Counted from the stretch's first letter, positions 45,755 through 56,368 are shown. The stretch: 64,000 nucleotides of DNA from Synechococcus sp. PCC 6312 (GCF_000316685.1 NC_019680.1:1-64000), one strand, 5' to 3'. Notes: generated by a model not told the origin, from the letters alone. Program-made: numbers and translations.

Positions 45755-46894
45755 TTATTCATCCTGATGGGGAAAGTTGCCGGGAGGGGAGAGGGGCATC
45801 ACATCGGGGTGAGCCATGCGGCCGGGCAGGGGTTGGCGATTTTGTTGCAGGCCTTGAATCACTTCCCCTAAGGCTAATCCCTCGGGTAAACGGGGCCGGA
45901 CTTCTCTCACCTTATGCCAAACGGAGCGCGACATCATCAGCGTATTGCCCGTTCGACTCGCCCCAACCTGTTCAAAAAAGGCCTCCCGCTCTGGTTGGTA
46001 ATCGGTAGAAGTCAAATACAGGGGACTCGTGGGCCAGGCCTGGGTGAGACGAGAAATTTGCGAAAGCAACTCCGGATAAAGCCAGGTATAGGCCGGATGC
46101 ACCGTGATCTGGGCCTGGTGGGCGTGATTGCCGTGGCGGGCGAGTTCGACAGCATAATACCCAATGGCGGCTTTGCGTTGCGGTTCAAAAACATAGCCTT
46201 GCTGGGTTTGAGTGGTTCCCCAGAGGTTTTGCAGACTACTGGCTAAAAACTGCCCTATCCCCGCTCTGAAGTCGCAAATATGCCGATCAAAGACTTGTCG
46301 AACTAGGGCTGGCATGGCCGCTGTATCCAGTTGGCAGAGCAGGGCCGCATCGGCATTAGTGGCGGGGAGAAGATTGGGCAAATCCGGTTCATGGGTGGCG
46401 AGGCTGGCTAACTGCTCCGGGGTGATTGTCCAGTAGGTGAGTTGGGCTAGGGGTTGAAAACCGTTATGGCGATACAGGCCCAGGCCATCACTGTCACTAG
46501 CACTCACCTCCAACAACCAGGTGCGAGCTTCCCAAACCTTGGTAAAGCAATGGCGTAATAGCTGTGTCCCAATCTCTTGATTGCCGAATTCTGTCCCACC
46601 GGCCTGGGCCACTAACTGATCCACCTGCCAGGTTGTCCGATTTTTGTTAAATGGGGACACCTGAATGGCCCCCAAGACCTGATCCCCTTTTTCTGCGACA
46701 TAAACCCGCAATGGTTGGGGGAGGTGATGGGGCATAAAACTAATCAGTTTTAGGGGGGCGTACCAATGCTGTAAAAACTGGCGATCTCGATTCAGGCCTG
46801 GGAGCGTTGTCTGGGCCTGGGCGAACATTTCCAGGACAGTATCGAGGTCGCGATAGGCCAAGGGACGTAAATTGATTTCAGCGGATAGAGACAT
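45755..46894 (-). CDS. GNAT-family N-acetyltransferase
   Basis: 379 residues. The N-terminal half has the GNAT fold, with YVAEKGDQVLGAIQV before the acetyl-CoA loop (TEFGNQEIGTQLLRHCF) and LEVSASDSDGLGLYRHNGFQPL. The second half may be a degenerate second GNAT copy (GYYAVELARHGNHAHQAQI, LTSTDYQPEREAFFEQVGASR). Substrate unknown. An ATG at 46906 would add four residues. Confidence 0.85.
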   Translation of the reverse strand: MSLSAEINLRPLAYRDLDTVLEMFAQAQTTLPGLNRDRQFLQHWYAPLKLISFMPHHLPQPLRVYVAEKGDQVLGAIQVSPFNKNRTTWQVDQLVAQAGGTEFGNQEIGTQLLRHCFTKVWEARTWLLEVSASDSDGLGLYRHNGFQPLAQLTYWTITPEQLASLATHEPDLPNLLPATNADAALLCQLDTAAMPALVRQVFDRHICDFRAGIGQFLASSLQNLWGTTQTQQGYVFEPQRKAAIGYYAVELARHGNHAHQAQITVHPAYTWLYPELLSQISRLTQAWPTSPLYLTSTDYQPEREAFFEQVGASRTGNTLMMSRSVWHKVREVRPRLPEGLALGEVIQGLQQNRQPLPGRMAHPDVMPLSPPGNFPHQDE

Positions 46895-47100
46895 CTGGCG
46901 TAACACTGCTCCTGGCCATCACTACCCACTATCTTAAAGGGAATTTTTCAGCACTAGACAAATCCCCCTCCCGCCCACCTCAGTTGCCACCAGGCCAATG
47001 ATACTGATCTTGTAAAACATACTCATAACGACTATGATTAAGTTGAAAATGATGAAATCACTGCTCGTCATATCTCGTCATAATTAGGAGTCTTGAGATC

Positions 47101-47361
47101 ATGCGAATTCTAGATATTCCCCTCACTGCAATCCGCCGCCCGCTCCTGCGCCAAAATGATTCTGACAAGGTCGCAGCCTTAATGCAGTCCATTGCAGATA
47201 TTGGCCAACAGGAGCCAATTGATGTCCTAGAAGTTGATGGGCAATATTATGGATTTTCCGGCTGCCATCGCTATGAGGCCTGTCAACGTTTGGGGCAATC
47301 CACCATTCGCTGTAAAGTAAGGCGAGCTTCGCCAGCGATCTTGAAGTTACATCTGGCTTAA
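47101..47361 (+). CDS. srx: Sulfiredoxin
   Basis: Reduces hyperoxidised (sulfinic) cysteine in 2-Cys peroxiredoxins with ATP and thiols. The 86-residue protein has the signature FSGCHRYEACQRLG with the catalytic cysteine and a ParB-like fold typical of the family (VAALMQSIADIGQQEPIDVL). ATG is preceded by GGAG. It is not next to a peroxiredoxin gene; the window has a 1-Cys enzyme at 2292, which is not the known substrate class. Confidence 0.93.
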   Translation: MRILDIPLTAIRRPLLRQNDSDKVAALMQSIADIGQQEPIDVLEVDGQYYGFSGCHRYEACQRLGQSTIRCKVRRASPAILKLHLA

Positions 47362-47460
47362 GCGTTCTAAATCCTCAGAGTTGCTGTCCCAGGCCTGGGC
47401 GCGGTAGATTACCTATAAGGATTCGGTTCGGCAAACTCTGACTCAACAGGTCAATTCCCC

Positions 47461-47982
47461 ATGCCTCGCTCTCAGCGTAACGATAATTTCATTGACAAAA
47501 CCTTTACAGTCATGGCGGATATCCTTCTTAAGGTTCTGCCGACTAACCGCCAATCGAAGGCTGCCTTCGCCTACTACCGCGATGGGATGTCCGCCCAAGG
47601 GGATGGTGAATATGCTGAGGCCCTGGAAAACTATGAAGAAGCCCTCAAGCTAGAGCAGGATCCCTACGACCGGAGTTTTATTCTCTATAATGTTGGGCTG
47701 ATCCATGCCAGTAATGGGGATCACAATAAAGCCCTTGACTATTATCACCAGGCTTTGGATTTAAACCCCCGGATGCCCCAGGCCCTGAACAATGTGGCGG
47801 TGATTCTCCACTACTTAGGAACCCAGTCCGAAGAAGCTGAAGATTTGGAAACCGCTGAGCAATACTATGATAAAGCAGCTGAATATTGGAAACGGGCCAT
47901 TCAACAGGCTCCCAACAACTATATCGAAGCGCAAAATTGGCTGAAAACCACGGGCCGCTCCACTGCTGATGTGTTTTTCTAG
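47461..47982 (+). CDS. ycf3: Photosystem I assembly protein Ycf3
   Basis: A TPR chaperone for photosystem I assembly at the thylakoid surface. The 173-residue protein begins [20 protein letters not shown], the conserved family start, and carries three TPR motifs ([54 protein letters not shown]; an extended third). Length is normal. It precedes gatC by 18 bases on the same strand, so the two may be co-transcribed. Confidence 0.97.
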   Translation: MPRSQRNDNFIDKTFTVMADILLKVLPTNRQSKAAFAYYRDGMSAQGDGEYAEALENYEEALKLEQDPYDRSFILYNVGLIHASNGDHNKALDYYHQALDLNPRMPQALNNVAVILHYLGTQSEEAEDLETAEQYYDKAAEYWKRAIQQAPNNYIEAQNWLKTTGRSTADVFF

Positions 47983-48000
47983 GGTTGAGGCAAGATTGTC

Positions 48001-48294
48001 ATGCTAACGGATGCAGATGTGAAAAAAGTCGCCCACTTGGCCCGCTTGGACTTGGCCGACTCCGAAATTGCCACCCTGACGACCCAACTCAGTGCCATCC
48101 TTGACTATGTCCAACAACTGGATGAACTAGAGGTCAGCAACATTGCTCCCACCACCCGGGCCATTGAAGTGAGTAATGTGACCCGCGTTGATCAACTCAA
48201 TCCTTTCCCTAACCGGCCTGGCCTGTTGGCAATTGCTCCAGAAGCTGAAGATGAATTTTTTCGGGTTCCCAAAATCCTTGCCGATGCCGAATAG
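48001..48294 (+). CDS. gatC: Glutamyl-tRNA(Gln) amidotransferase subunit C
   Basis: Small subunit of the GatCAB complex, which converts Glu-tRNA(Gln) to Gln-tRNA(Gln). The 97-residue protein has the family motifs VKKVAHLARLDLADSEI, LDYVQQLDELEVSNI and, at the end, EAEDEFFRVPKIL. Starts at ATG after ycf3. The gatA and gatB genes are not in this window, which is common in cyanobacteria. The tRNA-Gln gene at 44265 would be its substrate. Confidence 0.96.
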   Translation: MLTDADVKKVAHLARLDLADSEIATLTTQLSAILDYVQQLDELEVSNIAPTTRAIEVSNVTRVDQLNPFPNRPGLLAIAPEAEDEFFRVPKILADAE

Positions 48295-48342
48295 CAAGCT
48301 GGAGGCCGATCACCGGATCAACGGCTCAATCCCCCCCAGGGA

Positions 48343-49035
48343 TCAGGAGGGATTACGAATCGGGCCATTGTAGTCAATCGTAATCTGGGAGCCATCCAAG
48401 GCAACTGTAATCACACTTTCAATGGTCGGTTGAGCATTGGGGCTCCCACCTAAGAAGCTAAATGTCACGGTTCCGTTATCATTCAACACATATTTGGCCC
48501 GATCTAAGCTAAACATGGACATATCCGGCCGATAGACCGATAACCCACCATTGGCTTTAACGCCGGCTTGCCGGGCCAGATTCATCGCCCGTTGGATGTT
48601 GCGAATTTCCTCACCAATACTATTGCTCGTTCTATTGGGATTAGTTGTCTGGGGCCTGGGGGATTTGATCGGCCCGTTATAATCAAGATTCACTTCTCGC
48701 CCATCACCACTCACCGTCACAATGGATTCCAAGGAGAAGGGTTGATCGGGTTTGCCCCCTAAAAAGGTAAAGGTGAAGCTCCCATCAGAATTGAGCACAA
48801 AGGGGGATTGGGTGGCGATTCCAGACATTGCAGGTTCAGCCCGGTATTGACTGAGGCCGCCATTCGCTCGTTCCGCGGCCTGCCGTGCGAGGTTCATGGC
48901 CCGCTGCAAAAGCGGATTATCTACCCCAAATTGTCCTGTGCCAGCCGGCTGAGAATTTGCGCTGATCGGACTGATCACAGGGACAGCAGTCGCCACCAAT
49001 AAGATTAAACCAAGCAGGGAAATTTTAATGGGCAT
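48343..49035 (-). CDS. Secreted protein with two tandem repeats, unknown
   Basis: 230 residues. The start MPIKISLLGLILLVATAVPVI is a signal peptide, and an AAGGAG lies at the right distance before this ATG. The mature protein contains two copies of an about 80-residue unit. Each has RAMNLARQA-x3-ANGGLS-x-YR, then a strand with a phenylalanine pair (SFTFTFLGG, TVTFSFLGG), then ITV-x-x-DG and a final DYNGPI. Unknown family; location probably periplasm. The function cannot be read from sequence. Confidence 0.82.
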   Translation of the reverse strand: MPIKISLLGLILLVATAVPVISPISANSQPAGTGQFGVDNPLLQRAMNLARQAAERANGGLSQYRAEPAMSGIATQSPFVLNSDGSFTFTFLGGKPDQPFSLESIVTVSGDGREVNLDYNGPIKSPRPQTTNPNRTSNSIGEEIRNIQRAMNLARQAGVKANGGLSVYRPDMSMFSLDRAKYVLNDNGTVTFSFLGGSPNAQPTIESVITVALDGSQITIDYNGPIRNPS

Positions 49036-49287
49036 TGAGTTAATCTCCTTACAAACAATCATCACAGCCCTGATTATTCTGACCGATACCAGACCTATAG
49101 GCTACACCAGTTTATCTAGACTCTTCCCAGTCGTAGGAGCGCAAAACCCAGTAAATTGGGGCTATATCTCTACGGGAACCTTATCCAGGCCCAGATCAGG
49201 ACGGCCATACCCTCCAGGCCTGGGGCATAACTAGGATCGTGACCATAAAATGGGGACATTTTGTTCCAAATCATCGGTGGTCAGGTT

Positions 49288-49935
49288 TTAACTTAAGCGA
49301 TAGTCCAAGGCCCAGCGAGCGAGTTCAGTCCGATTCGTTAGCCCTGTTTTACCCAACATATTGCTGACGTGACTTTCCACAGTGCGTTGACTCACAACCA
49401 GTTGGCTAGCAATATCCTTATTGGCTAATCCCTGGGCCACTAAACGCAGCACCTTTATTTCTGTGGGTGTCAGTTCAATTCCTTCCGGTAAGGGCAAGGG
49501 GCCAGGAGTCTCAAAACTTGCTGTTTGGAGTTGTTTAACCCGTTCTGATTGCTTCAAGGAGGCTTCGATTTGGGCCACTAATTCCTCAGGCTCAAAGGGC
49601 TTGACCATATAAACATCAGCCCCTGTATTTAAGCCCATGACCCGATCTTCCGTTTGCCCTTTTGCTGACAAAAACAAGACCGGTAGCCATTTAATGTTTT
49701 CCTGTTCCCGGATGTGACGGACAAAATGATAACCATCCATTTCTGGCATCATCACATCACAAATAATCATGTCCGGGGTTTCATGTTTTAACACCTGTAA
49801 GGCTTCCCGCCCTTGAGCCGCCGTCAGTACCCGATAGCCCTTCAGTTCCAAATAATCTTGAACTAACAGAACTAAGTTGGGATCGTCATCGACTAATAAA
49901 AGGGTTTTACAGGCCAGGCCTGGGGAGGAATCCAT
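49288..49935 (-). CDS. NarL/FixJ-type response regulator
   Basis: 215 residues: a receiver domain with the phospho-accepting aspartate in IICDVMMPEMDGYHF and the lysine in YMVKPF, and a LuxR-type helix-turn-helix at the end (LTPTEIKVLRLVAQGLANKD then SQRTVESHVSNML). It resembles plastid Ycf29-type regulators. No sensor kinase is adjacent. An ATG 5 residues earlier (49950) is possible. It is divergent/adjacent to ndhD1, whose stop lies 28 bases away. Confidence 0.92.
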   Translation of the reverse strand: MDSSPGLACKTLLLVDDDPNLVLLVQDYLELKGYRVLTAAQGREALQVLKHETPDMIICDVMMPEMDGYHFVRHIREQENIKWLPVLFLSAKGQTEDRVMGLNTGADVYMVKPFEPEELVAQIEASLKQSERVKQLQTASFETPGPLPLPEGIELTPTEIKVLRLVAQGLANKDIASQLVVSQRTVESHVSNMLGKTGLTNRTELARWALDYRLS

Positions 49936-49962
49936 GGCTAATCCAAACAAATTATCTTGAGT

Positions 49963-51558
49963 TTATTCTAGGGCCTGGTTTTCTAAAGTAGGAGCCACAA
50001 AAAATCCCAGAGTTGCCGTCTCAGGTGATTGCCGTTGCGCCAGAGTGGGGACAGACTCTCGAATCCGAGCCACTAACTGTACTGTTGTTGCATCATAAAT
50101 CTGGGTCAGAATTTTTGGATAGAGACCAATTCCAATAATAGGCACTAACAAACAGGCAATGATAAAGATCTCACGCGGCTCAGCGTCCACCAGTTCTTCA
50201 TGGTTGACCAGTTCCTTGTTTTCTGGGCCATAAAAAATCTCCCGGAGCATTGAGAGCAAGTAAATCGGGGTCAAAATCACGCCCACCGCCGCCAAGAGAA
50301 CCACCACAATCCGAAAGGTCAGACTATAGGCATCGCTCGTAGCAAAACCGACAAACACCATTAATTCCGCCACAAAGCCACTCATCCCCGGCAACGCTAA
50401 AGACGCCAGGGAACAAGCCGTAAACATGGCAAAAATCTTGGACATCTTTTGGCCAACACCGCCCATTTCTTCCAAGATCAAGGTATGGGTTCGGTCATAG
50501 GTTGCGCCCACCAAGAAGAACAAGCTCGCCCCAATCAAGCCATGGGAGACCATTTGTAAAACTGCCCCACTCATCCCCAAACTTGTAAAGGAGCCAATCC
50601 CAATCAGAACAAAGCCCATGTGGGAAATCGAAGAATAGGCAATCTTGCGTTTGAGATTCCGTTGAGCATAGGAAGTCAAGGCCGCATAGACAATATTGAC
50701 AACTCCAAGGATGATCAACACTGGCGCAAATTTAGCATGGGCTCCTGGCAACATTTCCACGTTCATCCGGATCAGGGCATAGCCCCCCATTTTCAGCAGA
50801 ATCCCCGCTAAGAGCATATGGACTGGGGCTGTGGCTTCACCGTGGGCATCCGGCAACCAAGTATGGAGTGGTACAATCGGTAATTTCACCCCATAGGCAA
50901 CCAGGAACCCGGTATAGACCAACAATTGAAAGCCTAGGCCATAATCCTTCAGAGATAAGGTGTGCATATCAAAGGTGGTTGTATCCCCATAGAAAGCCAT
51001 GGCAAAGGCGGCCACCAGGATAAACAGAGAACTGAGGGCTGTATAAAGAATAAATTTGGTTGCTGCGTATTGCCGTTTTTTACCGCCCCAAATCGCCAAA
51101 AGCAGATAGACCGGAATCAGTTCTAATTCCCAGGCCAGGAAGAAGACCAACATATCCTGCACAGCAAAAACTGCAATTTGACCGCCATACATAGCCAGGA
51201 TAATGAAATAAAACAGCCGCGGCTTAAAGGTCACAGGCCAGGCTGCCAGAGTTGCCAACGTGGTGACAAATCCAGTCAACAGCACCAAGGGCATCGAAAT
51301 TCCATCTACTCCCACGGACCAGCGCAAGCCAATTTCTGGAATCCAATCGTAGGCTTCGACCATCTGGAGGCCCGTACCATTGAGATCGTATTGGGTGGTA
51401 AAGGCATAGATGATCAAGACAAAATCAATCAGGCCAATTACCAAGGCATACCAGCGAATCGGTCGCCCTTTGCCATCGGGGTCAGGAATAAACGGAATCG
51501 CTGCTGAAGCCAGAAGCGGAAATAGGATGATGGTAGTCAACCAGGGGAAGTCAGTCAT
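49963..51558 (-). CDS. ndhD1: NAD(P)H-quinone oxidoreductase subunit 4 (NdhD1)
   Basis: Membrane arm subunit of NDH-1L, used in respiration and cyclic electron flow. The 531-residue protein has about 14 membrane helices. It contains [51 protein letters not shown] (proton-pumping lysine and glutamate region) and [18 protein letters not shown]. Length is normal for NdhD1. It follows ndhF1, 122 bases downstream, on the same strand, the usual cyanobacterial order. Confidence 0.96.
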   Translation of the reverse strand: MTDFPWLTTIILFPLLASAAIPFIPDPDGKGRPIRWYALVIGLIDFVLIIYAFTTQYDLNGTGLQMVEAYDWIPEIGLRWSVGVDGISMPLVLLTGFVTTLATLAAWPVTFKPRLFYFIILAMYGGQIAVFAVQDMLVFFLAWELELIPVYLLLAIWGGKKRQYAATKFILYTALSSLFILVAAFAMAFYGDTTTFDMHTLSLKDYGLGFQLLVYTGFLVAYGVKLPIVPLHTWLPDAHGEATAPVHMLLAGILLKMGGYALIRMNVEMLPGAHAKFAPVLIILGVVNIVYAALTSYAQRNLKRKIAYSSISHMGFVLIGIGSFTSLGMSGAVLQMVSHGLIGASLFFLVGATYDRTHTLILEEMGGVGQKMSKIFAMFTACSLASLALPGMSGFVAELMVFVGFATSDAYSLTFRIVVVLLAAVGVILTPIYLLSMLREIFYGPENKELVNHEELVDAEPREIFIIACLLVPIIGIGLYPKILTQIYDATTVQLVARIRESVPTLAQRQSPETATLGFFVAPTLENQALE

Positions 51559-51680
51559 AACAAAAATCCAAAGCTCCTTGGCAATCTGACTCTAGACGCG
51601 GCTCAAAGGTAATGCTGCATCAATAAATTAGAAGTAATTTTCAAAAAAGGCAGGGGGTTGCAGAAAAATTTAATAATTCC

Positions 51681-53672
51681 TCAAAACGGGAAGGAGAAAA
51701 TGACAAATCCCAGCACCGCTAGGAAAATAATCAAGGCATAGAACTGGGCCCGCCCATTTTCAAAGTATTTCAAGCCCTCGCCGGTAATCATCGTGACAAA
51801 TCCGGTTAAGTTAACCACCCCATCGACGACGTTGTAATCCACCTCCAAGACTTGGCGGGCGATGCGACGAACTCCATTCACAAAGACGGCATTGTAAAGC
51901 TCATCAAAATACCATTTGTGTAAGGAGAACTCATAGAGGGGGCGAATTTTCTCAGCAATGGCAGCGGGTCTAATTTTCCCTTGCAGATACATCAATGAAG
52001 CCACCGTGATCCCAATTAGGGCAATCCCCACCGAAGCCCCACCCAAAACATAAAATTCGGTCAAATCTTCAACGACCAAGGATTCAATGATTTCCCCTGG
52101 GGCATGGATAAACCCTTCAAAATAGTTATGGAAAGGGGTTCCCACCAGGCCAACTAAAAGCGAGGGGATCGCTAAAACTGCCAGAGGCAAGGTCATTGTC
52201 CAAGGGGATTCATGGGGTTTACCGCCACCATGACCATGGGCAGAATCATGCTCCAACTCTTTCGGATCCATCGCACCCGGCCCAAAGGCAATCCCACGAA
52301 ACTCGCCTTCAAAGGTCATGAAGTACATCCGGAACATATAAAAAGCAGTCACACCCGCCGTCAGCCAGGTCAGCACCCACATGGCCGGATTAGCTGCAAA
52401 TACCGCCCCGAGAATTTCGTCTTTAGACCAAAACCCAGCAAAGGGCGGAATCCCAGAAATCGCGAGACAGCCAATCAAAAACGTGGCGGAGGTAATCGGC
52501 ATATATTTCCGTAAGCCCCCCATCACCCGCATATCCTGTGCTAAGGCCGGATCATGACCGACAGCCGCTTCCATGCCGTGAATCACCGAACCGGAACCCA
52601 AGAACAACATCGCTTTGAAATAGGCGTGGGTCATCAGGTGAAATAGGCCAGCGCTATAGGCTCCCACACCCATCCCCATGACCATATAACCGAGTTGGGA
52701 AATTGTGGAGTAGGCCAGGCCCTTTTTAATGTCGTTTTGAGTTAGGGCAATGGAAGCACCCAAGAACGCCGTAAATGCCCCCGTCCAAGAAATTAGTGTC
52801 ATCACCGAAGGAATTTCTTCAAACACGGGGAACATCCGCGCAATCAGAAAGACACCCGCCGCCACCATCGTTGCTGCATGGATCAATGCCGAAATGGGTG
52901 TGGGGCCTTCCATTGCATCCGGGAGCCAGACATGGAGGGGAAATTGGGCAGATTTAGCCACGGGCCCAAGGAACACCAGAATTGCCAATAATGCGGCTAC
53001 GGCTGGATTTAAGACACCGGAACTGGTCAATTCCTCCAATCGCTCGCCAATCACGCCAAAGTCAAAACTGCCCGTGGCCCAGAATAATCCGAGAATTCCG
53101 AGTAACAGGCCAAAATCTCCGACTCGGTTGGTGACAAAGGCTTTTTGAGCAGCTTCGGCGGCACTTTTACGGTCATACCAGAAACCCACCAGGAGGTAGG
53201 AACACATCCCCACCAGTTCCCAGAAGATATAAATCTGAACCAGATTCGGGCTAATCACCAGGCCCAGCATGGAGGAGCTAAACAAACTCAAGTAGGCATA
53301 AAACCGGACATACCCTGGATCGTGGGCCATGTAGCCATCGGTGTAGATCATCACCAGCAGGGCCACGGTCGTCACCACCACCAGCATCAACGCCGTCAAG
53401 TGATCAATCGTGTAGCCCATGGAGAGGTGAAAGGTTCCAGCCGCCGCCCAATCAATTAACTGTTCATAGGGAGCATGGCCCTGGAGTTGGCTGACAAAGA
53501 TCGCAATGGAGTAGGTCATCGCCACCCCCAAGAGGGCAATGATCACCGCTGCATTGAGTTGACGCAACTTGTTCACGGTTTGATTAAAAGAAATCAGCCC
53601 CACGCCCACAAGCATCGCCCCCACCAGAGGCAAGACGGGAATCAACCAGGCGTATTCGTAAAGCGGTTCCAT
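51681..53672 (-). CDS. ndhF1: NAD(P)H-quinone oxidoreductase subunit 5 (NdhF1)
   Basis: The distal proton-pumping subunit of NDH-1L. The 663-residue protein has about 16 membrane helices. It contains YIFWELVGMCSYLLVGFWY, PLHVWLPDAMEGPTPISALIHAATMV and GLAYSTISQLGYMVMGMG, and the long C-terminal lateral helix region. The NDH-1L variant (ndhF1 followed by ndhD1) serves respiration; the CO2-uptake paralogues lie elsewhere in cyanobacteria. Confidence 0.97.
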   Translation of the reverse strand: MEPLYEYAWLIPVLPLVGAMLVGVGLISFNQTVNKLRQLNAAVIIALLGVAMTYSIAIFVSQLQGHAPYEQLIDWAAAGTFHLSMGYTIDHLTALMLVVVTTVALLVMIYTDGYMAHDPGYVRFYAYLSLFSSSMLGLVISPNLVQIYIFWELVGMCSYLLVGFWYDRKSAAEAAQKAFVTNRVGDFGLLLGILGLFWATGSFDFGVIGERLEELTSSGVLNPAVAALLAILVFLGPVAKSAQFPLHVWLPDAMEGPTPISALIHAATMVAAGVFLIARMFPVFEEIPSVMTLISWTGAFTAFLGASIALTQNDIKKGLAYSTISQLGYMVMGMGVGAYSAGLFHLMTHAYFKAMLFLGSGSVIHGMEAAVGHDPALAQDMRVMGGLRKYMPITSATFLIGCLAISGIPPFAGFWSKDEILGAVFAANPAMWVLTWLTAGVTAFYMFRMYFMTFEGEFRGIAFGPGAMDPKELEHDSAHGHGGGKPHESPWTMTLPLAVLAIPSLLVGLVGTPFHNYFEGFIHAPGEIIESLVVEDLTEFYVLGGASVGIALIGITVASLMYLQGKIRPAAIAEKIRPLYEFSLHKWYFDELYNAVFVNGVRRIARQVLEVDYNVVDGVVNLTGFVTMITGEGLKYFENGRAQFYALIIFLAVLGFVIFSFPF

Positions 53673-53877
53673 GCCAGCAACCTAATGATTATTCTTGGAA
53701 TGTCGTAAATAAGCACGACCGCTAACATTGTGGCATATCCCACCCCGTAGTCTGTCGGTCAAGCCAGCTACATTTGGGTGTGAAAAGATAAGAATTAGCA
53801 GAAAATTATTTTCTTTTTAGATTTATGAATGTCAATACCGCCTGGTCTGTTGGGGCATCAATTCAGGAGCGGCTCTG

Positions 53878-54717
53878 ATGTTTGATAACACCTGTAAATT
53901 CTTAGCTGAGACCTTCCCAGAGGATTTTGCGGTCTGGCTCCTGGGAGAATTGATCTGCTTTGGTAATCTCAGTCCTGGGGAACTTTCCTTAGAACCAATC
54001 CATGCTGACTCCTTGATTTTATTAGATTCTCCCGACTTGATTTTGCACCTTGAATTTCAAACTCAACCTGACCCCTTAATTCCTTTTCGGATGGCTGATT
54101 ATCGTTTGCGGGTCTATCGCCGTTTTCCGAGGAAACAAATGCGGCAGGTGGTGACTTATCTTTTATCCTCGAATTCTGGCCTGGTGCAGCAAACCACCTT
54201 TGAAATTTCGGGAATGCGCCATGAGTTTTCCGTCATTCGCCTTTGGGAGCAGCCAACCCCAACATTTTTAGGCCGGATTGGGTTACTTCCCCTCGCCGTC
54301 TTAAGCCAAACAGCCAATCCCCAGCAGGTACTTCAATCCGTATCTGAGACTTTAGGCGCGATTGCTGATCAGCGTACCCAAAGTAACATTACGGCTTCCA
54401 CGGCAATTTTGGCAGGTTTATTATTAGAGGAGACAGTGATCCAAAACATCTTACGGAGAGAGATTATGAAGGAATCATCTGTGTACCAGGTCTGGCGGCA
54501 AGAATTTATCCAAGAAGGGCGGGAAGAAGGACGAGTTGAGGGAGAAAAACTCTTAATTCAGCGGCTGTTAGCCAAAAAAATTGGCGATTTACCTGGGACA
54601 TTCCAAAGTCAAGTCAATCGTTTGTCGCTGCCGCAATTAGAAAAACTGGGTGAGGCCCTTTTAACATTTGAAACCGTGGCGGATCTGCAAGCTTGGCTAA
54701 AGACAATTCAAGCTTAA
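53878..54717 (+). CDS. Rpn-family/DUF4351 protein
   Basis: 279 residues. The N-terminal part with LHLEFQTQPDPLIPFRMADYRLRVYRRF is a PD-(D/E)XK-like nuclease fold of the recombination-promoting nuclease (Rpn) group. A lysine/arginine helix with QEGREEGRVEGEKLLIQRLL links to the C-terminal DUF4351 domain. Such genes are mobile and common in cyanobacteria. The catalytic pair is partly recognisable (Glu in LEFQTQ) but the cleaving activity is not proven. A 17-codon frame (53825-53878) overlaps its ATG as TGATG. Confidence 0.85.
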   Translation: MFDNTCKFLAETFPEDFAVWLLGELICFGNLSPGELSLEPIHADSLILLDSPDLILHLEFQTQPDPLIPFRMADYRLRVYRRFPRKQMRQVVTYLLSSNSGLVQQTTFEISGMRHEFSVIRLWEQPTPTFLGRIGLLPLAVLSQTANPQQVLQSVSETLGAIADQRTQSNITASTAILAGLLLEETVIQNILRREIMKESSVYQVWRQEFIQEGREEGRVEGEKLLIQRLLAKKIGDLPGTFQSQVNRLSLPQLEKLGEALLTFETVADLQAWLKTIQA

Positions 54718-54731
54718 GTGGCCTGGTAGCG

Positions 54732-55613
54732 TCATGGTTGGCTGCGTTGGGCAATCCGTAATTTAGCAGAGCGGGCGCGGGGGTTTGTGGCGATCTCCTC
54801 TGGACTGGGAATGATTGGCTTTTTGGTGATCACCTGTAATAGTGGAGATTCCCGAAAGGCATATTTGACGATGCGATCCTCCAAGCTATGAAAACTAATG
54901 ATCGCCATGCATCCGCTCGGTTCTAGCCATTGAGGGGCGAGATCAAGAAAGGTCTTAAGAACATCCAACTCCCGATTGACTGCAATTCGTAAAGCTTGAA
55001 AGACACGGGTAGCCGGATGAATGCGCTGTGATCCGCGGTTGGGCACGGCCTGGGCGACAAGATTTGCCAGCTGGGTTGTGGTTCTGAGTGGACGTTGGGC
55101 AGTGATGCGGCGGGCGATGCGGCGGGAAAATCGCTCCTCCCCAAGTTCGTAGAATAAATTGGCCAGGTCTGTTTCACTGAGGTTATTGACTAAATCGGCG
55201 GCGGTGGTGGCTTGATTTGGGTTCATGCGCATATCCAGGGGAGCCTCATAGCGAAAACTAAACCCGCGCTCGGCCTGGTCAAATTGAGGCGAACTGACCC
55301 CGAGATCGGCAAAAATTCCGGCAAACTTCAGATCGCCAGGCCGGAAGTCACTAAAATTTCCATGCCAAAAATTTACTTGCTGTTGATAGGGACTCAAGCG
55401 GGCCTGGGCTGCTGTGATGGCGTTGGGGTCTTGGTCAATGGCTGTAATTTTGATATCGGGATAAGCCTCTAGAAGTAACAGGCTATGGCCGCCCCCGCCG
55501 ACTGTGGCATCTAAATAGTGGGACTGGGGTTTGGGCATCAAGGCGGTTAAAAGGGCTTGGGCCAGAACTGGTTGATGGTCAAAGTCAGACGTGGGCGGTG
55601 GGTCAGTCATCAC
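54732..55613 (-). CDS. rsmH: 16S rRNA (cytosine-1402-N4) methyltransferase
   Basis: SAM-dependent enzyme that methylates 16S rRNA in the P-site. The 293-residue protein has [15 protein letters not shown], the SAM loop [44 protein letters not shown] and the end [10 protein letters not shown]-type motif (here [23 protein letters not shown]). In many bacteria it heads the dcw cluster; here no dcw gene is next to it. Convergent with the Rpn gene, with 15 bases between. Confidence 0.96.
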   Translation of the reverse strand: MMTDPPPTSDFDHQPVLAQALLTALMPKPQSHYLDATVGGGGHSLLLLEAYPDIKITAIDQDPNAITAAQARLSPYQQQVNFWHGNFSDFRPGDLKFAGIFADLGVSSPQFDQAERGFSFRYEAPLDMRMNPNQATTAADLVNNLSETDLANLFYELGEERFSRRIARRITAQRPLRTTTQLANLVAQAVPNRGSQRIHPATRVFQALRIAVNRELDVLKTFLDLAPQWLEPSGCMAIISFHSLEDRIVKYAFRESPLLQVITKKPIIPSPEEIATNPRARSAKLRIAQRSQP

Positions 55614-55757
55614 ATTTTTTGCATGGGGTGCGAGGCCTGGGCGTAGTTAAGGCTATGAGCTAGTACTGTATCCCGAATCCTGAGGGGGTAACTCAATCGC
55701 TCAATCTGAGAAAATTCTCGATTATTTTTCTTTTCTATTTGGCTGGAGTGAGAAACC

Positions 55758-56366
55758 GTGAGTGAAATGTCCCCCCTATCTTTAGCCCCTACCGCCCCTG
55801 ATCCGACCCTGCTCCAGGCCTGGCAACAGGATATTGAAATCCGGGATCAACTGGTCAAACAACTCTCAGAAGAAATGTATCGGTTGATGGTGGCCAAACC
55901 AGAGCTATTTCTGCAATTCTACCAGGCCCGCCAAGAAGCCAAGCAAGTCCAATTACTGACCGAGGAAACCCTCCAACAACTGACGGAATTGCAACAACAG
56001 GCCTTAGCCCTAGGGGATCAAATTACCTTTTACCAATCCCAAATTGAAGACCGCGATCAAGAAATTCAGCAGCGGGATCAGGAAATTCAGCGGCTCCAAG
56101 GCTCTCTCCACGAATTTAACGAGCGCAATCAAATGCTGGAGAAAGTCATCCAGGAAATGCCGGAGGTCTACCGCCAGAAGTTCTCTCAACGCCTAGAGCA
56201 AGTCAAGACCAAAATGGAGAGCCTGCAATGGGAAAACCAACGCCTCCAGGCCCAAGTCCGGCAACTGCAAAACCAAACTGCCAATACCCAGCGCAATGGT
56301 CTAAATTTGGATTTACCGGGCATTCCTGGCTTGAGACCGGGCCGGTTAGTGCCTAGTTTGGGCTAG
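55758..56366 (+). CDS. Coiled-coil protein, unknown
   Basis: 202 residues. The start is a GTG; a second codon ATG is four residues later. Most of the chain (about 60-180) is a long heptad coiled coil rich in Gln and Glu (QSQIEDRDQEIQQRDQEIQR), followed by a proline/glycine-rich end. No signal or membrane segment. Function unknown. It is followed three bases later by the gene at 56369, so the pair is an operon; the pair may act together. Confidence 0.75.
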   Translation: MSEMSPLSLAPTAPDPTLLQAWQQDIEIRDQLVKQLSEEMYRLMVAKPELFLQFYQARQEAKQVQLLTEETLQQLTELQQQALALGDQITFYQSQIEDRDQEIQQRDQEIQRLQGSLHEFNERNQMLEKVIQEMPEVYRQKFSQRLEQVKTKMESLQWENQRLQAQVRQLQNQTANTQRNGLNLDLPGIPGLRPGRLVPSLG

Positions 56367-56368
56367 TC

